Shown piece after piece: positions 1-6,840 of a stretch of DNA of 8,199 bases. A program made the position numbers and the translations under genes. Below the pieces are notes generated by a model. The model was not told where the DNA came from. It saw nothing but the letters and a program-made list of their open reading frames with translations, and ran no database searches. Source of the DNA: a bacterium HR12 (lineage in GTDB: Bacteria > Actinomycetota > UBA4738 > HRBIN12). The stretch lies in the NCBI GenBank assembly GCA_002898915.1, contig BEHO01000036.1:1-8199 (forward strand), in the 5' to 3' direction. The number at the start of each line of letters is the position of its first letter. Positions within the stretch are counted from its first letter, which is position 1.

Positions 1-366
1 GAGGCGCTCAGCGCCATGGCCCTGCGGGTGGGGAGCGACGACCTGAAGTGGGCGGTCATCGCCATCAACGTGCAGCGGCAGGTCGGCGGGAACCTGGCCG
101 AGGTCCTCGACATCGTGGGGAACACCGTGCGGGAGCGGGGCTATCTCCGCCGACTCGTGCGGGTGCTCTCGGCCGAGGGTCGCCTCTCCATCGCGATCCT
201 GTGCTCCCTGCCGCCCCTGCTCCTGCTCTACCAGGCGATCATCAATCCCGAGTACGTGCGGCTGCTCTTCACGCACCCCCTCGGCATCCTGATGGTCATC
301 GGCGCGGTCATCATGATGGGGATCGGGGTGTTCTGGATGACGAGGATCGTGAGGATCGATGTCTGA
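1..366 (+). CDS. tadB: TadB-like type II secretion system F family protein (C-terminal part, cut by window edge)
   Basis: This is the last 121 residues of a Tad/Flp pilus inner-membrane platform protein. The frame is open to the first base of the window, so the ATG at 16 is probably an internal Met and the true start lies outside. The piece carries the end of a T2SS-F domain, with a GGNLAEVLDIVGNTVRER stretch and then the LSAEGRLS segment typical of TadB. Two hydrophobic membrane segments follow, around residues 62-81 and 93-114 of the fragment. TadB pairs with TadC in the inner membrane and couples the secretion ATPase to pilus assembly (family knowledge). Its 3' end overlaps the tadC-like gene by 8 bases, so the two are surely co-transcribed. 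The TadB rather than TadC assignment rests on gene order and the LSAEGRLS motif. Confidence 0.88.
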   Translation, partial: EALSAMALRVGSDDLKWAVIAINVQRQVGGNLAEVLDIVGNTVRERGYLRRLVRVLSAEGRLSIAILCSLPPLLLLYQAIINPEYVRLLFTHPLGILMVIGAVIMMGIGVFWMTRIVRIDV

Positions 367-1294
367 GATCTGGCTGGCTCTCGCGCTCGTCGGGACGTTC
401 CTGACCATCTTCATGGTCGGCGTGCTCGTGGACATGATGGCCCGCGAGCGTCGTCGTCCGGTGAGCCTCCTCGAGGCCCAGGTCGGACAGGTCACGGACT
501 CCGTGGACCTCCGGGAGCAGGAGCTGCGGGGCTCCTGGGTCGACCGCGTGCTCGTGCCCTTCGGCGCGCGGGTGGGGCGGTTCCTCCGCTCCCTCACCCC
601 CTTCGACACCGCCCGGCGCACCCAGCAGCTCCTGGTCTACGCGGGGAGCCCCGAGGGCTGGACGGTCGAGCGGGTGGCGGCGCTGAAGATCGTGGGCGGG
701 ATCGCGGGCCTCGTGCTCGGGGCCCTGATCGCCGCGGTCCTCCCGTGGTCGGGGGTGTGGCGGGTCATCGCCACGGCCTTCTTCACCGTCGTCGGCTACC
801 TGCTGCCCGGCGCGTACCTCGGCTCGATGGCGCGGTCGCGTCAGCAGACGATCCGGCGACAGCTCTCGGACGTGATGGATCTCCTCACGATCAGCGTCGA
901 GGCGGGGCTGGGGTTCGACGCCGCCCTGGCCCAGGTCGTGCGGAACGTGCCGGGGCCGCTCGCCGAGGAGCTCGCCCGGCTGCTCCAGGAGATCCAGATC
1001 GGGGTGGGGCGCGCGGACGCGTTCCGTCACCTCGGTGAGCGGACCGACGTGCCGGAGCTCCGGGCCTTCATCCTGTCCATGATCCAGGCCGAGCTGTTCG
1101 GCGTGAGCATCGCGAACGTGCTCCGGGCCCAGTCCCGGGAGCTGCGGGTGAAGCGCCGCCAGGCGGCCGAGGAGACGGCGCAGAAGGTCCCGGTGAAGCT
1201 GCTCTTCCCGACGATCTTCCTGATCCTCCCGGCGATGTTCGTGGTGCTCCTCGGGCCGGGGGTCATCCGCGTCTACGAGACGTTCTTCAAGTAG
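359..1294 (+). CDS. tadC: TadC-like type II secretion system F family protein
   Basis: A complete 311-residue inner-membrane protein, the usual length for TadC. A first membrane segment lies at about residues 4-25. Two hydrophobic stretches lie at about 110-130 and 134-154. The cytoplasmic T2SS-F domain covers roughly 165-280, with the characteristic DVMDLLTISVEAGLGFDAAL stretch near 171-190. A last membrane segment spans about 281-303. The ATG at 359 lies inside the end of the upstream tadB-like gene, with AGGA a few bases before it, so translation is probably coupled. Known role: platform partner of TadB in assembling Flp/Tad pili for adhesion or surface attachment. Other tad genes (the ATPase tadA, regulators) would be expected upstream, outside the window. 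The gene ends with TAG at its normal terminus, so amber acts as an ordinary stop in this genome. Confidence 0.92.
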   Translation: MSEIWLALALVGTFLTIFMVGVLVDMMARERRRPVSLLEAQVGQVTDSVDLREQELRGSWVDRVLVPFGARVGRFLRSLTPFDTARRTQQLLVYAGSPEGWTVERVAALKIVGGIAGLVLGALIAAVLPWSGVWRVIATAFFTVVGYLLPGAYLGSMARSRQQTIRRQLSDVMDLLTISVEAGLGFDAALAQVVRNVPGPLAEELARLLQEIQIGVGRADAFRHLGERTDVPELRAFILSMIQAELFGVSIANVLRAQSRELRVKRRQAAEETAQKVPVKLLFPTIFLILPAMFVVLLGPGVIRVYETFFK

Positions 1295-1327
1295 GCGCGC
1301 GGGCGCGGGGCGCGGGCGCGGCGCTGC

Positions 1328-1333
1328 TAGGCT
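1328..1333 (+). promoter_or_regulatory. putative -10 element of pheA promoter
   Basis: TAGGCT matches the actinobacterial TANNNT -10 pattern and lies 9 bases before the pheA ATG, in an otherwise extremely GC-rich 48-bp gap after tadC. Transcription would begin at or within a base or two of the ATG, giving a leaderless or nearly leaderless mRNA. That agrees with the absence of a Shine-Dalgarno sequence. No recognisable -35 hexamer lies 16-18 bases upstream. This is inferred from pattern and position only. Confidence 0.45.
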
Positions 1334-1342
1334 GCTGCCACC

Positions 1343-2164
1343 ATGCAGGTCGCCTACCAGGGGGAGCCCGGCGCCTACAGCGAGATCGCGGTGCGCACGC
1401 TGTTCCCGGACGCCGAGGGGATGCCGTGCGACACCGTGCGTCTGGTGTTCTCGCGTGTGACGAGCGGGGAGGCCGACTTCGGCGTCGTGCCGGTCGAGAA
1501 CTCCCAGGCCGGGTCGGTGAACGAGACGTACGAGCTGCTCCTGAACAGCAGCCTCGTCCGCATCGTGGGCGAGGTCGTGGTGCGGGTGGATCACGCGCTC
1601 CTCGCGCCGCCGGGCGCTCGCCTGGAGCAGATCCGGCGCGCGTACTCCCACTGGCAGGCCCTGGCGCAGTGCGAGGACTTCCTCGCCGTCCACCACATCG
1701 AGCCGGTGCCGGTGCACGACACCGCGGGGGCCGCGCGTCTGGTGGCCGAGCGCGGGAACCTGGAGGAGGCGGCGATCGCCGGCGTCGAGGTGGCCGGGCG
1801 GCTCGGGCTCGCGGTCCTCGCGGAGCGGATCCAGAGCTACCCCGACAACTTCACCAAGTTCGCGGCCATCGGGACCCGCGACGCTGGCCTCGGCACGCCG
1901 GACAAGTGCTCGATCGTGATGGCGGTCGTGGACCGGCCGGGCTCGCTCCTCGCCTCCCTCCAGCCGTTCGCCTAGCGCGGCATCAACCTGGTGAAGCTGG
2001 AGTCCCGCCCCCGGCGCGGGGCCCCCTTCGAGTACGTCTTCTACGTCGACATCGAGCGGCCGGCCGAGGACCCTGACGTCCAGGCGGCGTTCGAGGAGGT
2101 CCGGCTGCACACCTCGATGCTGAAGGTCCTGGGGTCCTACCCGGGCTCGAAGGGGCCGGTGTAG
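1343..2164 (+). pseudogene. pheA: prephenate dehydratase, interrupted by an in-frame amber codon
   Basis: Prephenate dehydratase converts prephenate to phenylpyruvate in phenylalanine synthesis. The catalytic part is intact: YQGEPGAYSE at residues 5-14, VPVENSQAGSV at 49-59, YSHWQALAQC at 101-110 (Trp where families usually have Pro) and NFTKF at 169-173, with TKF standing for the usual catalytic TRF. The C-terminal ACT domain starts near residue 188, with DRPGSLL at 197-203. Codon 211 is TAG (1973-1975). The same frame then continues without a gap as RGINLVKLESRP (residues 212-223), holding the ESRP phenylalanine-binding motif, and ends at TAG 2162-2164. The full reading is 273 residues plus one stop, a normal monofunctional length. 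Homologues typically have Glu or a similar residue at this place (PFAERGINL), so a single GAG-to-TAG change is enough. The truncated 210-residue product would keep the catalytic domain but lose most of the feedback domain. Readthrough, sequence error and true decay all remain possible. Confidence 0.9.
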
Positions 2165-2180
2165 TCACGGGGGTCGCGGG

Positions 2181-3330
2181 GTGCGGGGGCGAGGGCGCCA
2201 CGCGGCCCGCGGCGGGATGCCGTTCGGCGCGGTGACCCTCCTGCTCCTCGCGCTCGTCGTTGCCGCGGCGTGGTGGGCGGCGCGCGACGCCGGGGAGGGG
2301 GGTGGGCGGGCCGCGTCCACCCGCCCTCCGGGGGCCTCTGCCGCTCGTCCACCGCCGGCGGGGAGACCGAGGTTTGGTGCGGCGTGGGCTGGACCGGGCA
2401 GCCCCACGTGATCGTGGGCGAGGGCGGTCGGATCGAGATCCGCATCAACGCGTACGACGGGGGCTACCACTTCCTGGACGCCGAGACGCGCCCCTGGTGA
2501 TCGGCGACCTCCTCATCGAGGGGGGAGAGAACTCCTGGTTCTACGTGATCCGCCTGAACCGGGGCTACGACCGGGACGGGCTCGTCACGGTGGACCCCGA
2601 GGTCGTGTTCACCGCGCCGGGGTTCGACGACGCGCTGATGGCCGCCCTGCCCGACACCGACGTCTCGATCGAGGGCTCCGTCGCGGAGCGGGACGGGGTC
2701 GTCTACTTCGCCAACTCCGGCGGGCTGGTCCAGGGCTGGGACGTCTTGCGGATCCTGGCCGGGCGCGGCGACCGGGCGCGGCGGGTGTTCCGGTTCTGGA
2801 CCGGGGACGACACCGACGCCACCGTCGTCATCGACGAGGAGGGGTACCTGTACGTGGCGAGCGAGCTCCAGCGGTTCAACGGGCGCTCGGCCGAGGTGGG
2901 CCAGGTGATGAAGCTCGACCCGCGCCGTCCGCGCGACCCGCTCGTGTGGGGCTTCCCCGTGACCGAGCGCGGCGCCGACGGCCTCGGCGGGGTGTGGGCG
3001 ACCCCCGCGCTGTACGGGGACATGCTCTACGTGGCCACGAACGCGGGGGACCTCATCGGGATCGACCGCGAGACCGGCCAGGAGGCGTGGCGGATCCACC
3101 TGGTCGGGCCGACCTGGTCCTCGCCGGTGCCGGTGGACGGCGTGCTGCTCCAGGGCGATTGCAGCGGAACCCTCCACGCGTTCGACCTCTCGGGCGACCT
3201 GCACCGGGAGCCGCGCGAGCTGTGGGCGGTGCGCGTCGGCGGGTGCATCGAGGCCACGCCCTCGGTCTGGCGGGGCCGGATCTACGTCGGGTCGCGGGAC
3301 GGCGGGCTCTACGCGCTCGGGCGGGCGTGA
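2181..3330 (+). pseudogene. membrane-anchored PQQ-like (BamB-type) beta-propeller protein, broken into three frames
   Basis: Three pieces of one protein appear in successive frames. The first, from GTG 2181 or ATG 2217, has a membrane or signal segment (FGAVTLLLLALVVAAAWW). The second, about 2310-2490, reads GGLCRSSTAGGETEVWCG and then YDGGYHFLDAETRP before stopping at TGA 2498-2500. The third, from about 2490 to TGA 3330, reads PLVIGDLLIEGGENSWF and continues through propeller blades such as NSGGLVQGWD, GVWATPAL, LIGIDRETGQEAW, LLQGDCSGTLHAFDL and GGCIEATPSVW, ending GGLYALGRA. PQQ-like repeats of this type fold into a beta-propeller, usually outside the membrane; substrate and role are unknown. 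The frame breaks lie near 2290-2330 (a G-rich run) and 2486-2495. From memory of related actinobacterial proteins, sequence seems to be missing at both breaks, so these may be out-of-frame deletions rather than single-base slips. It follows pheA after 16 bases on the same strand. Confidence 0.8.
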
Positions 3331-3366
3331 GGCGGGCGCGCTCCGGGTCCGGGCGGCCCGCGTCGC

Positions 3367-4311
3367 TCAGCGCGCGAGCGCTTGGAAGTAGCGGACGGCC
3401 GGCTCGAACTCGGGCATCGCGCGGAGCTCGCCCGTGCGCCAGACGACGAGCGCGACGAGGACGACGGCGAGACCGAGGAACCCGAGGACCGCGACGACCG
3501 TCCGCTGCCGCCGGGTGCCCCAGCCCTCGGCGACCGCTCCCGCGACGAGGCCGGCCAGGAACCCGCCGAGGTGCGCCCGCCAGTCGATGCCGGGGATGGA
3601 GAACGCGAGCAGGAGGTTGAGCAGGAGCAGGGTCGTCGCCCAGCGCAGGTTCGCGGCGCCGAGCGCGAGGTGGCGTCGGCGGTAGTTGTAGGCCACGAAG
3701 GCGCCGAAGATCCCGAAGATCGCCCCCGACGCGCCGACGCCGATCGCGGCGGGAGAGCCGAACGCGTAGGAGGTCGCGCTCGCGAGCAGGCCGGCGAGGA
3801 AGAAGATCGCGAGGAAGCGGGCCGTCCCGTAGTCGCGCTCGACCATCGTGCCGAACACCCAGAGCGCCCACCCGTTGAAGAGGATGTGGAAGAGCCCGGC
3901 GTGGAGGAACATCGCGGTGAGCAGCCGGTAGACCTGGCCGTCGGCGATGAGGAAGGGCTGCAGCGCGCCGAGACGCAGGAGCGCGCGCTCGCCGTCGCCG
4001 AGAGCGGTGGGGCCGCCGACGGCGAGCTCGACGACGAAGACGGCCACGATCGCGGCGAGCAGGACCCGGGTGGCGGTGACGCTCCGAACCGCGATCCGTC
4101 GCCCCGGCCCCAGGAGGAACTCGCGCCGGGCGCGCTCCACGCACTCAGGGCACTGGTGGCCGACGGGGGCGGGGATCATGCAGGCCGGGCAGATGGGGCG
4201 GCCGCAGCGGACGCACCGCACGCGCGTGGGCTCCGCCGGGTGTCGGTAGCAGTGCTCGATCTCCGGGAGCGGCGGAGGCGGGGGGAGCGGCGGGCCCTCG
4301 GGGAGATCCAT
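3367..4311 (-). CDS. rhomboid family intramembrane serine protease with N-terminal zinc finger
   Basis: A 314-residue rhomboid protease, cutting transmembrane helices of client proteins within the membrane. A proline-rich tail (residues 7-16) is followed by a cysteine/histidine module with Cys21, His24, Cys33, Cys36, Cys41, Cys44, His52, Cys54 and Cys57, a B-box-like zinc-finger pattern. Several membrane segments follow from about residue 78. The rhomboid core shows HILFNGWALWVFG at 142-154, the catalytic serine in GASGAIFG (Ser195) and the catalytic histidine in AHLGGFLAG (His247). A final membrane segment lies near 271-291. Two ATGs are possible, at 4320 and 4311. I chose 4311 because TAGGAT sits exactly 7 bases before it, as at other starts here; AGG could alternatively act as a ribosome site 9 bases upstream. 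The gene starts 29 bases after the cation efflux gene and converges on the propeller gene with a 36-bp gap. The client proteins cannot be told from sequence. Confidence 0.93.
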   Translation of the reverse strand: MDLPEGPPLPPPPPLPEIEHCYRHPAEPTRVRCVRCGRPICPACMIPAPVGHQCPECVERARREFLLGPGRRIAVRSVTATRVLLAAIVAVFVVELAVGGPTALGDGERALLRLGALQPFLIADGQVYRLLTAMFLHAGLFHILFNGWALWVFGTMVERDYGTARFLAIFFLAGLLASATSYAFGSPAAIGVGASGAIFGIFGAFVAYNYRRRHLALGAANLRWATTLLLLNLLLAFSIPGIDWRAHLGGFLAGLVAGAVAEGWGTRRQRTVVAVLGFLGLAVVLVALVVWRTGELRAMPEFEPAVRYFQALAR

Positions 4312-4318
4312 CGCGACC

Positions 4319-4324
4319 ATCCTA
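4319..4324 (-). promoter_or_regulatory. putative internal -10 element upstream of the rhomboid gene
   Basis: On the minus strand TAGGAT lies 7 bases before ATG 4311, matching TANNNT. No good -35 is present at normal distance; GTGACA at 4339-4344 is only 14 bases away. It could give a leaderless rhomboid transcript in addition to readthrough from upstream genes. The same bases could equally serve as a weak AGG ribosome site. Confidence 0.3.
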
Positions 4325-4340
4325 CGGGCTGGGGGCGGTG

Positions 4341-5282
4341 TCACCCGCGCCGGTGGTGCGCCGTCGGTCCCGAGGGCGGTCGGTGGTCGTGGGGGTCGAC
4401 GTGGACCGTGGCGCCCCGGAGGTGCGGGAACCGGTGGAGGAGGGCGTGCTCCACCTCCTCGGCGATCCGGTGGCCCTGCTCGACGGTGAGGGTGGGGTCG
4501 ACCTGGATCTCGAGCTCCGCGTTGAGGACGTGACCGGTCCAGCGCGCCCTGGCCGAGGTGACGTGCTCGACACCCGGCACGGCGGCCGCGGTCTCCTCGA
4601 GCAGGATCACGGTGGCCTCCTCGGTACCGTCGAGCAGGCGCCGGATCACGCCGCGAGCGGCCTGGGCGAGCACGAGGAGGATGGCGACGGTGATGGCGAG
4701 CCCGGCCATCGGGTCGGCCCACTCGAAGCCGAGGGCGGCACCTCCGGCCCCGGCGAGCACCCCGAGGGAGGTCAGACCGTCGGTGCGAGCGTGGAGCCCG
4801 TCGGCGACGAGCGCCGCCGAGCCGATGCGGCGCCCGACCCGGATCCGGTACCAGGCCACGGCCTCGTTGCCGAGGAACCCCACCGCCCCCGCCGCGGCCA
4901 CCCAGGGCAGGTTCTCGATCGGGCGCGGGTCGAGCAGGCGCCGGACGGACTCCACGGCGGCCAGGCACGCCGAGGCCGCGATGGCCAGCACGATGAGCAC
5001 GCCCGCCAGGTCCTCCGCCCGGTGCAGCCCGTAGGGGTACCGCCGGCTCGGGGGCCGACGCCCGAGGGCGAAGGCCACCCAGAGCGGGACCGCCGTGAGG
5101 GCGTCGGCGGCGTTGTGCACGGTGTCGGCGAGCAGGGCGACCGAGCCGCTCAGGAGCACCACGGCGAGCTGCCCGAGGGCCGTGAGGCCGAGGCCGAGGA
5201 GGGAGACCTTCACGGCCCGGATCCCGCTGCGGCTGCCCTCGAGGGCCGCCGGTGATGGGTGCCCGTGCGCGCGCCCGTTCAC
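4341..5282 (-). CDS. cation diffusion facilitator (CDF) family metal efflux transporter
   Basis: A 313-residue proton-coupled exporter of divalent metal ions such as zinc, in the cytoplasmic membrane. The TM2 metal site is seen in ALLADTVHNAADALT (His56 and Asp60). The TM5 site is in ADGLHARTDGLTS (His164 and Asp168). The PYGLHRAEDLAG segment at 83-94 is typical of the family. The C-terminal cytoplasmic domain (about 220-310) ends ATVHVDPHDH, with the usual histidines. In characterised members, an HD-HD pair of sites favours zinc over cadmium, so zinc is the best guess; other metals are not excluded. The frame is open further upstream, but that stretch overlaps the thioredoxin-like gene and has no family features. 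GTG 5282 lies 7 bases after a TACCGT -10-like element and gives a normal length. It lies 32 bases after the thioredoxin-like gene and 29 before the rhomboid gene. Confidence 0.93.
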   Translation of the reverse strand: MNGRAHGHPSPAALEGSRSGIRAVKVSLLGLGLTALGQLAVVLLSGSVALLADTVHNAADALTAVPLWVAFALGRRPPSRRYPYGLHRAEDLAGVLIVLAIAASACLAAVESVRRLLDPRPIENLPWVAAAGAVGFLGNEAVAWYRIRVGRRIGSAALVADGLHARTDGLTSLGVLAGAGGAALGFEWADPMAGLAITVAILLVLAQAARGVIRRLLDGTEEATVILLEETAAAVPGVEHVTSARARWTGHVLNAELEIQVDPTLTVEQGHRIAEEVEHALLHRFPHLRGATVHVDPHDHRPPSGPTAHHRRG

Positions 5283-5289
5283 GGCCCGA

Positions 5290-5318
5290 ACGGTACCGCG
5301 CTCGGGGCGGGCGGTCAG
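5290..5318 (-). promoter_or_regulatory. putative promoter of the CDF transporter gene
   Basis: Minus strand: CTGACC (5313-5318) as -35, a 17-base spacer, TACCGT (5290-5295) as -10, then 7 bases to GTG 5282. The -35 shares TGAC with the consensus and overlaps the stop codon of the upstream gene. This geometry predicts a leaderless transcript and supports GTG 5282 as the start. It rests on pattern alone. Confidence 0.4.
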
Positions 5319-6334
5319 GGGGCGGGGAGGGCCTCCAGGGCCCGCGCCACCTCGTCCTCGGACCAGAGGCTGCTCCAGCGGTCCAGGATCCGCCCGTCGG
5401 GGCCGATGAGGAACAGCCACGGCTCGGTGAGGTTGCCGTCCGGCATCCGCAGCCACTCGACGGCCGCCTCGTTCAGCTCCTGCGCCTCGTAGTCCTCCCA
5501 GATCTCCACGTGGATGAAGGCCGCCCGGTCCGCGTAGCGGTGGGCGAGGTCCTGCACCATGTCGGTGACCGGTCCGCAGAACTGGCTCACGCAGTAGACG
5601 GGGGTCGCGAACACGACGAGCGCGGGACGTCCCTCCCGGATCGCCTCTGCGATGGTGGCGCGGTGGAGCTCGGGGTCGGGGACCTTCCCCGCGGTGACCG
5701 CGCGGGAGTCGATGGCGGCCTCGGGCACGCCCTCGGAGCCCAGGGTGAGGTTCTCGGTCCGGGGGGCCGGGTCGCCGGGGGCGGGGAGGGCCGGCTCCTC
5801 GGCGACCTCGAAGGCGGCCAGGGCCGTGGTCGGACCGAGGGTCTCGACGTCGACCCCCACCCGCACCTGCCAGATCCCAGCGCGGTCGAAGGTGACGCCG
5901 CTCGCCTCGTAGACGCCGCGGGCCTCCGAGGGGAGGGTGATCGCGGGCCGGTCGGCGCCGCTCGTCTCCGTCCCGTAGGTGGGGACGAAGGTGGCGGTGG
6001 CGCGCGGGCCGGGTTGGGGCTCGCCGGGCTGCCCGGCCGGGCCGAGGTACGCGAAGGCGAGCTCCGCGGTCCCGTAGCTCACGAGGCGGTTGTCGTTCGT
6101 GACGAGACCGACCGCGACCCGCTGCGGGGCGCCGACGTAGAGGTCCACGCTGGCGACGATGGCGACGACGTCGGAGCGCTGCGGCGTCGGGGGCGTGGCT
6201 CCGGCACCCGTTCCGCCGGAGGTCGTTCCGCCGGGGCCGCCGCAGGAGGCCGCCATGATGCCGAGGGCGAGGAGCGGAGCGAGGACCCCGGCGTGAACCG
6301 GGGCGCGGCCCCGGGCAGCCCCGCGCCGCGCCAT
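5315..6334 (-). CDS. lipoprotein with YtkA-like domain and C-terminal thioredoxin-like domain (CX4C)
   Basis: A 339-residue exported protein. The N-terminus has a basic stretch, a hydrophobic core (about 15-29) and a lipobox-like AASC, with Cys31 as the likely lipidated residue, then a Gly/Thr/Pro-rich linker. Residues about 54-190 look like an immunoglobulin-type beta domain resembling YtkA, with VYEASGVTFDRAGIWQVRVG as the clearest piece. The C-terminal third is thioredoxin-like: PALVVFATPVYCVSQFCGPV, later HVEIWED, PWLFLIGPDGRILDRW. The two cysteines, Cys248 and Cys253, are separated by four residues, not the two of thioredoxins or the three of SCO proteins. The role is probably extracytoplasmic thiol or metal chemistry; substrate unknown. 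The ATG at 6334 overlaps the stop of the preceding lipoprotein gene by one base (TGATG), implying coupled translation and settling the start. A longer open frame to 6832 is a shadow over that gene. Confidence 0.85.
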   Translation of the reverse strand: MARRGAARGRAPVHAGVLAPLLALGIMAASCGGPGGTTSGGTGAGATPPTPQRSDVVAIVASVDLYVGAPQRVAVGLVTNDNRLVSYGTAELAFAYLGPAGQPGEPQPGPRATATFVPTYGTETSGADRPAITLPSEARGVYEASGVTFDRAGIWQVRVGVDVETLGPTTALAAFEVAEEPALPAPGDPAPRTENLTLGSEGVPEAAIDSRAVTAGKVPDPELHRATIAEAIREGRPALVVFATPVYCVSQFCGPVTDMVQDLAHRYADRAAFIHVEIWEDYEAQELNEAAVEWLRMPDGNLTEPWLFLIGPDGRILDRWSSLWSEDEVARALEALPAP

Positions 6335-6780
6335 CAGGCTGCCTCCGCGCGACAGCTCGGGGGATCGATCCCCGCGGCCCCGAGGGCCTCGGCCATGGCG
6401 CGCTGGAGCGTGCGCGTGTCCTCGCCGAGCGCGGCGGGCTCGACCGGTTCCCGCTCCAGGTCGGCCTCCACCTTGGCCTTGGCGACCAGGAGCGCGGCCG
6501 AGGCCTCCCGGTCCGTGGTCTCGAGCTCCTCGGCCAGCTCGTGGAGGGCCTCGTGGACCTCGTCGTGGAAGGTGGCCTCGGCCCGCTCGAGGTCGCCCGC
6601 CGCGATGAGGTCGCGCATGTCGCAGAGGGCGAGGTACGCGTCGACCTCCGGCTCGCCGGAGCCGTGGGAGCCGTGGTCGGTGGGGGACGTCGCTGGGGCC
6701 GAGGCGCCGCCGCAGCCGACGAGGGCCGCCGTGGATGCGAGCGCGAGCGCGGCGGCGAGCATGGGGGACCGGGTGCGCAC
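6334..6780 (-). CDS. small predicted lipoprotein of unknown function
   Basis: I do not recognise a named family. From GTG 6780 the product has 148 residues: a short basic n-region (RTR), a hydrophobic core and a good lipobox LVGC with Cys23 as the lipidation site. A His/Ser/Gly linker (DHGSHGSGE) follows, then a largely alpha-helical acidic body (DEVHEALHELAEEL, and LLVAKAKVEADLERE). There are two more cysteines, one in ALCDMRD and one near the C-terminus (PPSC), which could form a disulfide. The His-rich linker could bind metal, but this is speculation. A longer version from GTG 6816 (160 residues) is possible. I prefer 6780 because a -35/-10 pair ends 7 bases before it and the shorter n-region is more like a normal signal peptide. 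Its stop overlaps the ATG of the thioredoxin-like gene, so the two proteins are probably made together and may work together. Confidence 0.75.
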   Translation of the reverse strand: MRTRSPMLAAALALASTAALVGCGGASAPATSPTDHGSHGSGEPEVDAYLALCDMRDLIAAGDLERAEATFHDEVHEALHELAEELETTDREASAALLVAKAKVEADLEREPVEPAALGEDTRTLQRAMAEALGAAGIDPPSCRAEAA

Positions 6781-6787
6781 GAGCTCG

Positions 6788-6816
6788 ATTCTCGCCGGGT
6801 TGGCGGTGAACGTCAC
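6788..6816 (-). promoter_or_regulatory. putative promoter of the lipoprotein/thioredoxin-like/CDF/rhomboid gene set
   Basis: Minus strand: GTGACG (6811-6816) as -35, exactly 17 bases of spacer, GAGAAT (6788-6793) as -10, then 7 bases to GTG 6780. Each hexamer matches the sigma-70 consensus at four of six positions, notable in this GC-rich DNA. It implies a leaderless mRNA. The 43-bp-spaced motif array begins 25 bp upstream of the -35, a position suited to regulation. Confidence 0.4.
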
Positions 6817-6840
6817 GCCGGGGCGGGCTCACCGAGGCGC

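Noticed and set aside
1973..1975. Genetic code with amber recoded to an amino acid
   Set aside because: TAG ends tadC and the full pheA frame exactly at family-typical positions, so amber works as a normal stop here.
311..2110. 599-residue open frame on the minus strand opposite tadC and pheA
   Set aside because: It is an antisense shadow caused by GC-rich third codon positions. It is full of Arg, Glu, Asp, Pro and His with no domain or membrane pattern, while the plus strand carries clear families.
3332..3361. Possible terminator hairpin between the convergent propeller and rhomboid genes
   Set aside because: A GCGGGC/GCCCGC pairing of six bases with an 18-base loop is possible, but there is no T-run and such pairings arise easily in this composition.
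4312..4968. Extension of the rhomboid frame upstream to 4968
   Set aside because: This stretch overlaps the CDF gene in another frame and consists of Arg/Gly/Pro-rich sequence unlike rhomboid N-termini; the zinc finger begins just after ATG 4311.
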